Assembly (NCBI GenBank): GCA_910587955.1
Contig: CAJUNN010000002.1
Location: 82,843-146,842, forward strand
Length of the DNA stretch: 64,000 bases
From: an uncultured Lachnospiraceae bacterium
GTDB taxonomy: Bacteria > Bacillota > Clostridia > Lachnospirales > Lachnospiraceae
Direction: 5' to 3'
Shown here: positions 1 through 8,138 of the stretch, in pieces
Layout: each line of letters opens with the position of its first letter
Numbering within the stretch: position 1 is the first letter of the stretch
Translations under genes and position numbers: made by a program
Notes under the pieces: generated by a model
What the model was told of the DNA's origin: nothing
What the model saw: the letters and a program-made list of their open reading frames with translations, nothing else
The model's database searches: none

Positions 1-801
1 CCGGAGGGAACGGTAAGGCAGCCGCCCGTACCGGCAGCCGAAAAGTTCATCCGCAGCCCCCGTGTAAATCACGGCGCCGTCAAACTCCCGGCCTTCCAGG
101 TAAACCTTTCCTTCCTCCTTTCGAAGCTCCAGAATCTCCCGGGCATCCGTACCGGTGCGCACCTCAATCCCGGGATGGGCAAGAATCTTCTCAAACATAG
201 GCGTGTAGCCGTCCTTGGGCATTCCCTGGTATTTGTCCCCGAAATACCGGTTGTCATAGGAAATCACTACCGGAACACGGCCCGTCACCGCCGGATCGAT
301 TTCCTCCGGCTTCTGTCCCCACTGCTTCATGGTATATTTGAGGAAAATATTTTCGTAGACAAAATCCGCAATGGCCTGAATCTCCGGATCCGTCTGCTCC
401 CGTAGCTTCAAGATGGGAACACGGGCCCCTGCTCCGAAGGTATTCGCAAGCTTTCCGGCCAGACGCTCCCCCTTCTCTTCCCCATATACCATCTTCAGGG
501 TATTCAGGTTAAAGGGAACGGGAATCAGCCGTTCTCCCACCCGGGCCACCACCTCATGGCCAAATTCATACCAGTCCGTAAAGCGGGATAGCCAGGCATA
601 GACCTCCTCGTCGTTCGTATGGAAAATATGCGGGCCGTACTGGTGAATCAAGATTCCGTATTCATCCTCCCGGTCATAGCAGTTGCCTCCTATGTGAGGC
701 CGCCTCTCCAGAACCAGAACCTGCTTTCCCTGTTCTTCCGCCAGAACCCTGGCTGCCGCTGCTCCTGCTATACCGGAGCCGATTACCACTGCATCGTACA
801 T
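1..801 (-). CDS. glf: UDP-galactopyranose mutase, 3' end outside window
   Basis: Flavoenzyme that interconverts UDP-galactopyranose and UDP-galactofuranose, the donor for galactofuranose in surface glycans. Reading back from an ATG at 801, with a GGAG-type ribosome site just upstream, gives MYDAVVIGSGIAGAAAA, a Rossmann FAD-binding start with GxGxxG at residues 8-13. It continues with the family signatures RRPHIGGNCYD and YGPHIFHTN, then PVPFNLNTLK. The frame stays open to base 1, so 267 codons are visible of a family that usually has about 370 residues. It lies 12 bases behind mutY and is probably co-transcribed with sfsA and mutY. The C-terminus cannot be judged. Confidence 0.93.
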   Translation of the reverse strand, partial: MYDAVVIGSGIAGAAAARVLAEEQGKQVLVLERRPHIGGNCYDREDEYGILIHQYGPHIFHTNDEEVYAWLSRFTDWYEFGHEVVARVGERLIPVPFNLNTLKMVYGEEKGERLAGKLANTFGAGARVPILKLREQTDPEIQAIADFVYENIFLKYTMKQWGQKPEEIDPAVTGRVPVVISYDNRYFGDKYQGMPKDGYTPMFEKILAHPGIEVRTGTDAREILELRKEEGKVYLEGREFDGAVIYTGAADELFGCRYGRLPYRSLR

Positions 802-813
802 CTTCTCTCTCCT

Positions 814-1869
814 TTAAAACCGGTGCCTGAAATATTCCGTATATGCTGCAAACGCCGCCGGTATGGAATACCGGCGCTCCATTTCTTCCTTTTCCACAAA
901 AAACATGCTCTTTGGATCCCCTTCCGGCTCTTCCACTTTCACCGCATACCCTTCCATATGCCACTCAATATGGCTGAACACATGCTTCGCCCGCGGCAGC
1001 TCCTGGATCCGCACAGGCGACAGGCCCAGCTCCCGGACATATGCAAGAACCTCTTCCCGTTCCAAATGGCCTTCCAGGTTCGGCAGCTCGTAAAGACCTG
1101 CCAGAAGCCCTTTTCCCGGCCGTTTCCGAAGGGCCGCCCGGTTGTCCGAGAGAAGCACCAGTACGGTCCTGTCCTCGATTCTGCGGCTCTTGGGAGGCGT
1201 CTTCTTGGGCAGCTCCTCCTCCACCCCTTCCGCATGTGCCCGGCACAGCATTTTCAGCGGGCATTCCCCGCATTTGGGCGCACCGTTCGGCACGCAGACA
1301 ATGGCTCCCAGCTCAATCAGGCTCTGGTTGAAATCCCCGGCCCGATCGCAAGGAATCACCGCTTCCACCCGCTCTTCCATCTTCCGCCGGACTGCCTGCT
1401 TCATAATATCCTCGTAGCTTTTCGTTACCCGGGACAGGACGCGCAGCACATTGCCGTCCACAGCAGGCTTGGGAATACCGAAGGCAAAGGAAGCAATGGC
1501 CCCCGCCGTATAGCTGCCGATTCCGGGCAGTTCCCGGATCCGGTCAAAATCCGCCGGCATTTCTCCCTGGTATTCCTCCACGATCCTGCAGGCAGCCTTC
1601 TGCATATTGCGGACCCGGTTATAGTAGCCCAGCCCTTCCCACAGCTTCATAAGACGCTCCTCCGGCACCTCCGCCAGATGGCGGATGGTGGGGAGTTCTT
1701 TCAGGAATCTTTCAAAATAGGGCTTTACCGCCTCCACCCGCGTCTGCTGAAGCATAATCTCGGAGACCCATACCCGGTAAGGCTCCGGGTTATCCCGCCA
1801 GGGTAGCTTTCTGGCATGTCCGTCATACCAGGCCAGCAAGGGCTCTGCAATTTCTCTCAGTTCTTCCAT
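814..1869 (-). CDS. mutY: A/G-specific adenine DNA glycosylase MutY
   Basis: Removes adenine mispaired with 8-oxoguanine or guanine in base excision repair. The 351-residue protein is full length. The catalytic glutamate sits in SEIMLQQT (E37), the helix-hairpin-helix in LPGIGSYTAGAIA (about 114-126), and the catalytic aspartate in VDGNVLRV (D138). An iron-sulfur cluster loop follows at C192, C200, C203 and C209. The spacing between the first two cysteines is seven residues rather than the six of the Escherichia coli enzyme. The C-terminal NUDIX-like domain that reads 8-oxoguanine covers about residues 225-351. The start codon directly abuts the sfsA stop (TAG then ATG), so translation is probably coupled. 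Confidence 0.96.
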   Translation of the reverse strand: MEELREIAEPLLAWYDGHARKLPWRDNPEPYRVWVSEIMLQQTRVEAVKPYFERFLKELPTIRHLAEVPEERLMKLWEGLGYYNRVRNMQKAACRIVEEYQGEMPADFDRIRELPGIGSYTAGAIASFAFGIPKPAVDGNVLRVLSRVTKSYEDIMKQAVRRKMEERVEAVIPCDRAGDFNQSLIELGAIVCVPNGAPKCGECPLKMLCRAHAEGVEEELPKKTPPKSRRIEDRTVLVLLSDNRAALRKRPGKGLLAGLYELPNLEGHLEREEVLAYVRELGLSPVRIQELPRAKHVFSHIEWHMEGYAVKVEEPEGDPKSMFFVEKEEMERRYSIPAAFAAYTEYFRHRF

Positions 1870-2550
1870 CTATAGGCAAACCTCTGTCTTTTGATCCATT
1901 TCTATGGTATCCGGCTTTACAATACAGTCATAAGCCAATATATGAACCCCTTCCGCAGCCGCTCTGCGCAGCGCCTCTCCAAAGGCGGGATGGGTCTTAT
2001 CGTTGGGTTCCAGAAAGGAGATTCCCTTCATCTGAATCACAAAGAAGAGATAGGCCTCATACCCTTCCTTCCGGCAGGCGGCAAGCTCCTGTACATGCTT
2101 AACTCCCCGCTCCGTCGGCGCATCCGGGAAACGGGCCATCCCGTTCTCCTCCAGGGTCACTCCCTTGACCTCCATAAAAATGCGCCGCTCTCCCGCTTCC
2201 ACATAAAAGTCAAACCGGGAATTTCCAAACCTGCACTCGGTGCGGATACGGGCATCGGCTCCGAAGAGATTTCCCTTCCTCAGCCATTCCTCCACCACCC
2301 GGTTGGGAATCTGGGAATCCATATTGATAAGCTTTTCTCCCTTTTTTACGGCAATCAGGTCAAGAGGCGTCTTTCTGGCCGGATTCTCCTGTCTCTGTAC
2401 GTAGATTTCACAGCCCGGCAGCAGAAGCTCCCTGCACCGCCCCGTATTCTTTACATGGCAGATCTGCCGCTTTCCCGCCTGCTCCACATAGGCTATGAAG
2501 CGGTTCGGCCGCTCCAGGAAAATGGCAGGTTCTATATTTTCATATTTCAT
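1870..2550 (-). CDS. sfsA: SfsA family nuclease-like protein
   Basis: Member of the SfsA family, named for sugar fermentation stimulation in E. coli and fitted with a PD-(D/E)XK-type nuclease fold. The biological role is not settled. The 226-residue length is typical. Family motifs are visible: HVKNTGRCRELL (about 33-44), the nuclease-like core SRFDFYVE followed by FMEVKGVTL, and FPDAPTERGVKHV. It is the first gene of the sfsA-mutY-glf unit and follows a promoter at 2630-2658. The 5' untranslated region is about 75 bases and A+T-rich. Confidence 0.93.
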   Translation of the reverse strand: MKYENIEPAIFLERPNRFIAYVEQAGKRQICHVKNTGRCRELLLPGCEIYVQRQENPARKTPLDLIAVKKGEKLINMDSQIPNRVVEEWLRKGNLFGADARIRTECRFGNSRFDFYVEAGERRIFMEVKGVTLEENGMARFPDAPTERGVKHVQELAACRKEGYEAYLFFVIQMKGISFLEPNDKTHPAFGEALRRAAAEGVHILAYDCIVKPDTIEMDQKTEVCL

Positions 2551-2629
2551 AGTGTCTCACCGCAACATCTATATTTTACTTTAAATTTATTAACATCCGG
2601 CTGGATTTTTATTAAGATTTTCTTTCTTA

Positions 2630-2658
2630 ATTTTACTATTTCAGCCTGCAAAGCGCAA
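2630..2658 (-). promoter_or_regulatory. Promoter of sfsA-mutY-glf
   Basis: On the minus strand a -35 box TTGCGC (2653-2658) and a -10 box TAAAAT (2630-2635) are 17 bases apart, about 80 bases before sfsA. The 38 bp from 2630 to 2667 match 5180-5217, upstream of the aminotransferase, at about 34 positions, including an 18-base perfect block. A shared control site is therefore likely. Confidence 0.7.
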
Positions 2659-2687
2659 GAATGTTTTTCTTCCGCTTCCGGACACCC

Positions 2688-3827
2688 TCAATACTTGCTG
2701 CTCAGCAAAAAATCCGACAAATGTACGATTTTTACGCCATTGAAATTTCCTGCGGCCAATTCGTCCAACGTGACCACATATTTGGGGTAGTGATCTTTGA
2801 TTTCAAGGAGATTGGCAACCTCCCGATCCGACTCCTCCGGCAGCCTGCGGCATACCTGAACATAGATACGCTCATCCCGCTGCACCGCCACAAAATCAAT
2901 CTCTTTCGTCTCGTTTTTTCCGATATAGACCTCATAGCCCCGCCGCCGCAGCTCAAAATACACGACGTTCTCCAGCATAGCAGCAAGCGACTTCGGATTG
3001 AATCCCATGATGAAGTATTTTAGGGAAGCATCAGCCAGATAGAATTTTTCCTGCGTTTTGAGCACGGATTTCCCCTGCAAATCATATCGTTGGCAGCGAT
3101 AGACAACAAACGCCTTTTCCAGCCAATTCAGATAGTTGTAAACCGCTTCCACAGACAAAGAGCGTCCTTCGCTTTTCAAAAACTTCGCAATGGCATTCGC
3201 GGAAAAGGTCTTTCCCACATTTTCCACGATATATTTGACAATGCGGTTGAACAGCTCAAAGTTCATAATATTGTGCCGCTTTGTAATATCGTTCGCAATT
3301 ACAGAGTTATAAATTCCTTCCACAATCTGATAAGCAGAACGTTCATCAAAATTGCCAAACGCCACAAGCGGGAATCCGCCCAACTGCAGGTACTCGTTTA
3401 ATAATTCCTTGGGGGAACGGGAATCTGATTTTTTAAATTCCAGGTATTCGGAGAAGGACAAGGTATAAACCGGAATGGAGATATAGCGCCCCGTTAGATA
3501 TGTGGAGATCTCACTCGACATCAGCTTGGAGTTAGAACCTGTCACATAAATATCGGTATTCGCGTTTTCCAGCAGACTATTGACAGCCTTTTCCCAACCG
3601 TCAATCTCTTGTACCTCATCCAGCAAAAGATAATAACGCCCATCGTCTGCCATCAAATTTTTGATGCCGTTATACATATCCTTGTGGGTCATCCCATCGT
3701 CAAAATCTTCCCATGTATAGCGCATATGGATAATGTGATCTGCGGCAATTCCGCTTTGCAGCAAGTCCTCTTGAAGCATATCCAAAATCGTAGACATACC
3801 TTCTTGGACATTACATTGGTAGTCCAA
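2688..3827 (-). pseudogene. AAA ATPase of the DUF4143 type, 5' end lost
   Basis: The open part, 379 codons from a TTG, matches the prokaryotic AAA family with a C-terminal DUF4143 nuclease-like domain. A Walker B-like YYLLLDEVQEI (about 66-76), the sensor VTGSNSKLMSSEIS, the LGGFP segment and the C-terminal EIDFVAVQ are present. Full members begin with about 35 residues ending in a Walker A motif of the form GVRRCGKST. Here the similarity starts abruptly at STILDML, and the preceding residues read NVQEGM. The conserved glycine and lysine of the P-loop are therefore absent. The breakpoint coincides with an inverted repeat at 3800-3831. No ribosome site is evident before the TTG. ATP binding is unlikely, so I call it a decayed gene; expression of a truncated protein is not excluded. 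Confidence 0.7.
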
Positions 3828-3831
3828 GAAG
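3800..3831. repeat. Inverted repeat at the ATPase breakpoint
   Basis: CTTCTTGGAC (3800-3809) and GTCCAAGAAG (3822-3831) form a perfect 10-bp inverted repeat with a 12-base centre. It lies exactly where the Walker A codons of the ATPase would be expected. It may be a rearrangement scar. No second copy was seen that would make it an invertible switch. Confidence 0.6.
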
Positions 3832-3962
3832 TATACCTTAACGGACAGCCGCAGTACTTGTCATACGGTTAACTGACCTTCCTTTTCAGCCAAAATTTCT
3901 TATGAATCAGGAGTTTTGCGACCCCGAAAAAATATCTTCTACGGCATCTTATATTTCGTCTT

Positions 3963-5144
3963 CTACCGATACTCCTCCATCAGTTTCCGAAAGGCCGGCA
4001 TGGCATTTATAATAGTCTTTTCCGCCACGCAGTAAGCGATTCTCACATAACCCGGACAGCCGAAATCGTCACTGGGAACAAGAAGCAGATCATAATTCTT
4101 GGCCTTCTCGCAGAACGCATATGCGTCCGGTTCCAGAGCTTTCATAAAGAGATAAAAAGCCCCCTTGGGCGCAATACAGCTATACCCGATTTCCGAAAGG
4201 CCTTTCACCAGAAGATCCCGGTTCCTTTTATACGCCAAGATATCTCCCGTATCCTCCGCACACATGGCCGCTACCTGCTGGAACAGTGCCGGCGCACAGA
4301 CAAAGCCCAGCGCGCGGGCAGCCCCTGCAATGGCCGGAGATACCTTCCCATACTCGGCCAGACGTCCGGGAATCACAATATATCCAATGCGCTCCCCGGG
4401 AAGGGACAGGGACTTGCTGTAGGAATAGCATACCAAAGTATCCCTGTAATAACGAGTCAGATAGGGCACTTCTGTCCCATCATACACGATTTCCCGGTAG
4501 GGTTCGTCTGCAATCAGGTAAATGGGCTCGCCGTATTCCCCGGATTTCTCCCTCAGCAGATTCGCCAGCCTCTGAATATCCTCCGGCGGATACACCACGC
4601 CGGAAGGATTGTTGGGACTGTTCACAATGACTGCCTTGGTTCTGGGATTCAGAAGCCCTTCCAGAGCATCAAAATCTATCTGGAAATCCGGAAGCCGGGG
4701 CTGCACCACCTGAAGCTTTGCCCCGGCCGCCTCCGCCCAGCATCGGTATTCCGGAAAAAAGGGAGCAAATACAATTACTTCATCTCCGGGATTGACAAGG
4801 GCCTTGATGCAGATATTCAGGGACGCCGCCGCTCCGCAGGTCATGAAAATATGCTCTGCCGTAAAGTTCTCTCCAAATCTGCGATTTAGGGAACCGGCAA
4901 TCACAGCCCGCACTTTGGGATCCCCGGCTGCGGGAGAATAAGCATGCAGCTCCTCTGCCGGCCGTTCCATAAGCTCCAGAACCGCTTGTTTCACCGAATC
5001 GGGAGCCGGAATGCTGGGATTCCCCAGGCTGAAATCGTAGACACGATCCGCTCCTATCTCCTCTTTCCGCTTTAATCCAAAAGCAAAAATCTCCCGAATC
5101 ACGGAACTTTTGCTGCCAAGCTCATAACACGCCTCTGAGATCAT
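3963..5144 (-). CDS. Class I/II pyridoxal-phosphate aminotransferase
   Basis: Transfers amino groups between amino acids and 2-oxo acids. The fold-type I family is clear: SLGNPSIPAPD near the N-terminus, NSPNNPSGVVYPPED (about 169-183) for the cofactor and substrate pocket, ADEPYREIVYDG with the PLP-ring aspartate, and YSYSKSLSLPGERIGY containing the Schiff-base lysine. The C-terminal carboxylate arginine is likely the one in YVRIAYC. The length of 393 residues is normal. Substrate cannot be assigned; aspartate, aromatic or alanine types are all possible. It has its own promoter at 5180-5208 and a GAGGAGG ribosome site before the ATG. Confidence 0.9.
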   Translation of the reverse strand: MISEACYELGSKSSVIREIFAFGLKRKEEIGADRVYDFSLGNPSIPAPDSVKQAVLELMERPAEELHAYSPAAGDPKVRAVIAGSLNRRFGENFTAEHIFMTCGAAASLNICIKALVNPGDEVIVFAPFFPEYRCWAEAAGAKLQVVQPRLPDFQIDFDALEGLLNPRTKAVIVNSPNNPSGVVYPPEDIQRLANLLREKSGEYGEPIYLIADEPYREIVYDGTEVPYLTRYYRDTLVCYSYSKSLSLPGERIGYIVIPGRLAEYGKVSPAIAGAARALGFVCAPALFQQVAAMCAEDTGDILAYKRNRDLLVKGLSEIGYSCIAPKGAFYLFMKALEPDAYAFCEKAKNYDLLLVPSDDFGCPGYVRIAYCVAEKTIINAMPAFRKLMEEYR

Positions 5145-5179
5145 AATTCTATGCCTCCTCTGTTCTCCAATTTTTTTCT

Positions 5180-5208
5180 ATTTTACTATTTCACGCGGGA
5201 AAGCGCAA
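5180..5208 (-). promoter_or_regulatory. Promoter of the aminotransferase gene
   Basis: TTGCGC (5203-5208) and TAAAAT (5180-5185) are 17 bases apart on the minus strand, 36 bases before the ATG. The core and the upstream block AAAGCGCAAGAATGTTTT (5200-5217 on the plus strand) repeat the sfsA promoter at 2630-2667. Confidence 0.72.
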
Positions 5209-5235
5209 GAATGTTTTCCCCTGTTTCCGGGAACG

Positions 5236-5267
5236 AAAAAGGGACCGTCCGTTCGGACCGTCCCTTT
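5236..5267 (-). terminator. Terminator of the rpmJ-rplQ unit
   Basis: GGGACCGTCC and its near-complement form an 11-bp stem with one C-C mismatch, extended by AAAG/CTTT pairs. Read on the minus strand the stem is followed by a run of five T. It lies 14 bases behind the rplQ stop and before the aminotransferase promoter. Confidence 0.85.
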
Positions 5268-5280
5268 CGGTTTCTTATTC

Positions 5281-5817
5281 TTATACAAGCTCCAGAAGAA
5301 CTTCCATGGCCGCATCACCTTTGCGCTGGCCAATCTTTACGATTCTGGTATAGCCGCCGTTGCGGTTTACATACTTGGGAGCAATCTCGTCAAAGAGTTT
5401 GGCCACCATGTCCACATCCTTGGTATTTCTCTTTCTTCCGGCTGCTTTCTCCGGAACATCCTTTACGGGATAGAGAACCTTGAGCATCTGGCGTCTTGCA
5501 TGCAGTCTGGACGCCTGATCCTTCTTGATGGTCTTCTCCACCTCGTCAAATACGGTAACTTTCTTGCCGTCTACAACCTCTTTCACACGCTTGCCGTCTT
5601 TGTCCTTGCGCGGAACCTTCGCGGTTACGGTTACAGTGTCATAGTTGTCTTTCTCTTTTACTGCAAGGGCAATGAGACCTTCGGCAATCTTGCGTACTTC
5701 TTTTGCCTTTGCCTCTGTGGTAACAATCTTTCCATGGTTCAGAAGGGCTGTCACCTGATTTCTCAGAAGCGCCTTTCTCTGGCTGGAAGTCCTGCTCAGT
5801 TTTCTATACTTTGCCAT
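5281..5817 (-). CDS. rplQ: Ribosomal protein bL17, long form
   Basis: Large-subunit protein near the exit tunnel. The start is the ATG at 5817 (MAKYRKLSRTSSQRKALLRN), preceded by GGAGG; an in-frame ATG 15 bases upstream has no such support. At 178 residues it is much longer than the roughly 115-residue bacterial norm. A lysine- and valine-rich insertion of about 50 residues lies between AEGLIALAVK and SRLHARRQMLKVLYP, and the C-terminal core GGYTRIVKIGQRKGDAA is intact. I believe such insertions are usual in Lachnospiraceae. It is the last gene of the rpmJ-rplQ unit. Confidence 0.95.
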   Translation of the reverse strand: MAKYRKLSRTSSQRKALLRNQVTALLNHGKIVTTEAKAKEVRKIAEGLIALAVKEKDNYDTVTVTAKVPRKDKDGKRVKEVVDGKKVTVFDEVEKTIKKDQASRLHARRQMLKVLYPVKDVPEKAAGRKRNTKDVDMVAKLFDEIAPKYVNRNGGYTRIVKIGQRKGDAAMEVLLELV

Positions 5818-5904
5818 TTTTCTTTCCTCCATTTGTGGAACCGCATCCCCACGCTTCTTCGGTCTTACTGGGGAGGGTTTTTATCCATAAATTAATCACT
5901 TGCC

Positions 5905-6045
5905 GCTTGGAACAGCGGTACCTTCCCGAAGCAAGTTCGGGAAGTAGCACCCAAGCTCCTCGTTTCACTCGTCGCTCAGAACATCGGTACCTTCCCGAAG
6001 CAAGTTCGGGAAGTAGCACCCAAGCTCCTCGTTTCACTCGTCGCT
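5905..6045 (-). repeat. 69-bp tandem duplication of the rpoA 3' end
   Basis: The sequence from 5916 to 5976 recurs exactly at 5985-6045, a 61-bp match with a 69-bp period; weaker identity extends the first unit back to 5905. Each unit, read as RNA, holds AGCGACGAGTGA, which is the last codons and stop of rpoA, and then a hairpin with the 9-bp stem CTTCCCGAA/TTCGGGAAG. The unit nearest rpoA contains the functional stop. The other is a non-coding copy in the rpoA-rplQ spacer. Confidence 0.9.
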
Positions 6046-6993
6046 TGGGTTTAACTGTAGTCCAAGCTCTTTGAGTTTTGCAAGTACTTCTTCCAGGGAT
6101 TTGCGGCCCAGGTTGCGGACCTTCATCATATCCTCGGAAGTCCGGTTGCAAAGCTCTTCTACCGTATTGATGCCCGCTCTCTTGAGACAGTTGAAGGAAC
6201 GAACGGAAAGCTCCAGCTCGTCAATGCTCATCTCAAGAACCTTTTCCTTCTCATTGTCTTCCTTCTCCACCATGACTTCTGCAGTCTTCGCGTTCTCAGA
6301 CAAATCGATAAACAGGCACAAATGCTCGCTCAATACCTTCGCTGCCAGGCTGACAGCCTCATCGGGAACTAAGGTACCATTTGTATATACATCCAACGTC
6401 AGCTTATCAAAATCAGTCACCTGGCCGACACGCGTATCCTGAACGGTCATATTGACACGTTCTACAGGAGTATAGATAGAATCAATCGCAATCACTCCGA
6501 TAGGAAGATCCGGATTTTTATTCTTCTCTGCGCTCACATAACCTCTGCCTTTTGTAATGGTAAGTTCCATGTACAGTTTGCTGTCTGCACCACCGTTCAA
6601 ATGTGCGATGACCAGATCGGGATTCAGTATCTCAATATCCGGATCCGCCTGGATATCTGCCGCCGTCACAATGCCCTCGCCGTCAAACTCAATATAGGCG
6701 ATTTTGGGTTCGCTGCTGTCGCTCGTATTGCGGATGGCCAGATTTTTAATGTTCATAATGATCTCAGTCACATCTTCCTTTACGCCCGGAATCGAACTGA
6801 ACTCATGCAGAACACCTTCAATCTTGACCTGGCTGACTGCTGCACCCGGTAAGGAAGAGAGCATGATTCTTCTCAGTGAATTGCCAAGTGTCGTCCCGTA
6901 ACCTCTCTCCAGCGGCTCAACAACAAATTTTCCATACTTTTTGTCATTTGAAATCTCTGCAATTTCAATTTTCGGTTTGTTAAAATCGAACAC
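6034..6993 (-). CDS. rpoA: RNA polymerase alpha subunit
   Basis: Scaffold for RNA polymerase assembly and contact for UP elements and activators. The 319 residues cover the N-terminal dimerisation domain, with PLERGYGTTLGNSLRRIMLSSLPG at about 27-50, the linker around EKEDNEKEKVLEM, and the C-terminal helix-hairpin-helix domain with VRNLGRKSLEEVLAKL. It ends LQLNPSDE. The gene follows rpsD with a 59-base gap. The last bases of the gene are part of a tandem duplication in the following spacer, which leaves the protein unchanged. Confidence 0.98.
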   Translation of the reverse strand: MFDFNKPKIEIAEISNDKKYGKFVVEPLERGYGTTLGNSLRRIMLSSLPGAAVSQVKIEGVLHEFSSIPGVKEDVTEIIMNIKNLAIRNTSDSSEPKIAYIEFDGEGIVTAADIQADPDIEILNPDLVIAHLNGGADSKLYMELTITKGRGYVSAEKNKNPDLPIGVIAIDSIYTPVERVNMTVQDTRVGQVTDFDKLTLDVYTNGTLVPDEAVSLAAKVLSEHLCLFIDLSENAKTAEVMVEKEDNEKEKVLEMSIDELELSVRSFNCLKRAGINTVEELCNRTSEDMMKVRNLGRKSLEEVLAKLKELGLQLNPSDE

Positions 6994-7052
6994 TACAAGG
7001 CCCCTCCTTCTTGTTTGGTTGGGTGGCGTTATGCTACGTGTTATACTCCGGT

Positions 7053-7646
7053 TTACTTAGAATACAACTCGACGATAAGCATCTCATCTACCGGTACATC
7101 AATAGCATCTCTGGAAGGAAGCTCCTTTACGGTTCCTCTTAATGCCTCTAAATCAGACTCCAGCCACTCCGGAACCAGTCTTCCGCCGGTAGCCTCCGCG
7201 ATATCTTTGTACCTCTGAGATCCTTTGCACTTTTCCTTGATTTCGATTACATCTCCGGCCTTTACCAGATAAGAGGGGATATTCACCTGCTTGCCGTTCA
7301 CCAGCACGTGCTTGTGATCCACAATCTGCCTTGCCTCTCTTCTGGTTCTCGCAAATGCAAGACGGAATACTACGTTGTCCAATCTGCTCTCCAGCATCAC
7401 CATCAGGTTCTCACCGGTCATGCCCTTCATCCGGTCCGCTTTCTCATAGTAATTGCGGAAAGGTTTCTCCAGAACACCGTAGATAAACTTCGCTTTCTGC
7501 TTCTCCCGAAGCTGCAGTCCGTACTCGGACATCTTTCTGTTTGCTCTCTTTAACTCTCTTGTAGATTTTTTATCAATTCCTAAAACTGTCGGCTCCAGAC
7601 CAAGGGAACGACATCTTTTCAGAACCGGTACACGATTGACTGCCAT
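7053..7646 (-). CDS. rpsD: Ribosomal protein uS4
   Basis: Primary 16S rRNA-binding protein of the small-subunit body. The 197-residue chain has the S4 N-terminal domain (MAVNRVPVLKRCRSLGLEP) and the S4 RNA-binding domain near 90-150, with MLESRLDNVVFRLAFARTRREARQ and VDHKHVLVNGK. The N-terminus lacks the zinc cysteines of some S4 forms, with only C12 present. It lies between rpsK and rpoA, as in the alpha operon of Firmicutes. No obvious autoregulatory structure was identified. Confidence 0.98.
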   Translation of the reverse strand: MAVNRVPVLKRCRSLGLEPTVLGIDKKSTRELKRANRKMSEYGLQLREKQKAKFIYGVLEKPFRNYYEKADRMKGMTGENLMVMLESRLDNVVFRLAFARTRREARQIVDHKHVLVNGKQVNIPSYLVKAGDVIEIKEKCKGSQRYKDIAEATGGRLVPEWLESDLEALRGTVKELPSRDAIDVPVDEMLIVELYSK

Positions 7647-7677
7647 GATTTTACTCCTCCTATATCTGCTGTTTCCA

Positions 7678-8070
7678 CTAGACTCTTCTGCGTTTGGGCG
7701 GGCGGCATCCGTTGTGCGGTACCGGAGTTACGTCGCGGATACTAGTTACCTCCAGGCCGCATGCCTGAAGTGCACGGATAGCTGCCTCACGGCCGGAACC
7801 CGGTCCCTTTACCATAACGTCTACTGTCTTAAGTCCATGTACTAACGCTGCCTTGGTTGCTGTCTCAGCTGCCATCTGTGCAGCATACGGAGTAGATTTC
7901 CTTGAACCTCTAAATCCCAGACCACCGGCACTCGCCCATGACAATGCGTTTCCCTCGGCGTCCGTCAGGGTAACGATCGTGTTGTTAAAAGAGGACTGAA
8001 TGTGTGCCTGTCCGCGTTCAACGTTTTTCTTTACGCGCTTTTTTGTCACTTTCTTTGTAACTTTCGCCAT
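7678..8070 (-). CDS. rpsK: Ribosomal protein uS11
   Basis: Small-subunit platform protein that contacts mRNA near the exit. The 130-residue protein begins with a lysine-rich tail (MAKVTKKVTKKRVKKN) and carries the conserved HIQSSFNNTIVTLTD, GGLGFRGSRKSTPYAAQ, GPGSGREAAIRAL and the C-terminal TPVPHNGCRPPKRRRV. It follows rpsM across a 68-base spacer that holds a collapsed copy of the repeat found at 8726-8846. Confidence 0.98.
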   Translation of the reverse strand: MAKVTKKVTKKRVKKNVERGQAHIQSSFNNTIVTLTDAEGNALSWASAGGLGFRGSRKSTPYAAQMAAETATKAALVHGLKTVDVMVKGPGSGREAAIRALQACGLEVTSIRDVTPVPHNGCRPPKRRRV

Positions 8071-8107
8071 TTTAAACTAACCTACTTTCTTCGTTTCTTT
8101 CAAATAA

Positions 8108-8137
8108 GGTAACACCACGGTCACTAAATACTCAATG
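8108..8137 (-). repeat. Collapsed copy (C) of the 121-bp ribosomal spacer element
   Basis: Thirty bases reproduce the two ends of the 121-bp element (GGTAACACCACGGTCACTAA and CTCAATG on the plus strand) with about 91 internal bases missing. It begins one base behind the rpsM stop when read as RNA. It looks like an internal-deletion derivative. Confidence 0.6.
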
Positions 8138-8138
8138 C

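Noticed and set aside
619..1806. 395-codon plus-strand open frame
   Set aside because: Antisense to glf and mutY, both of which show full family motifs.
5804..6151. Minus-strand open frame with two copies of a 23-residue peptide repeat
   Set aside because: It overlaps the 3' end of rpoA in another frame, has no ribosome site, and the peptide repeat only reflects the 69-bp DNA duplication.
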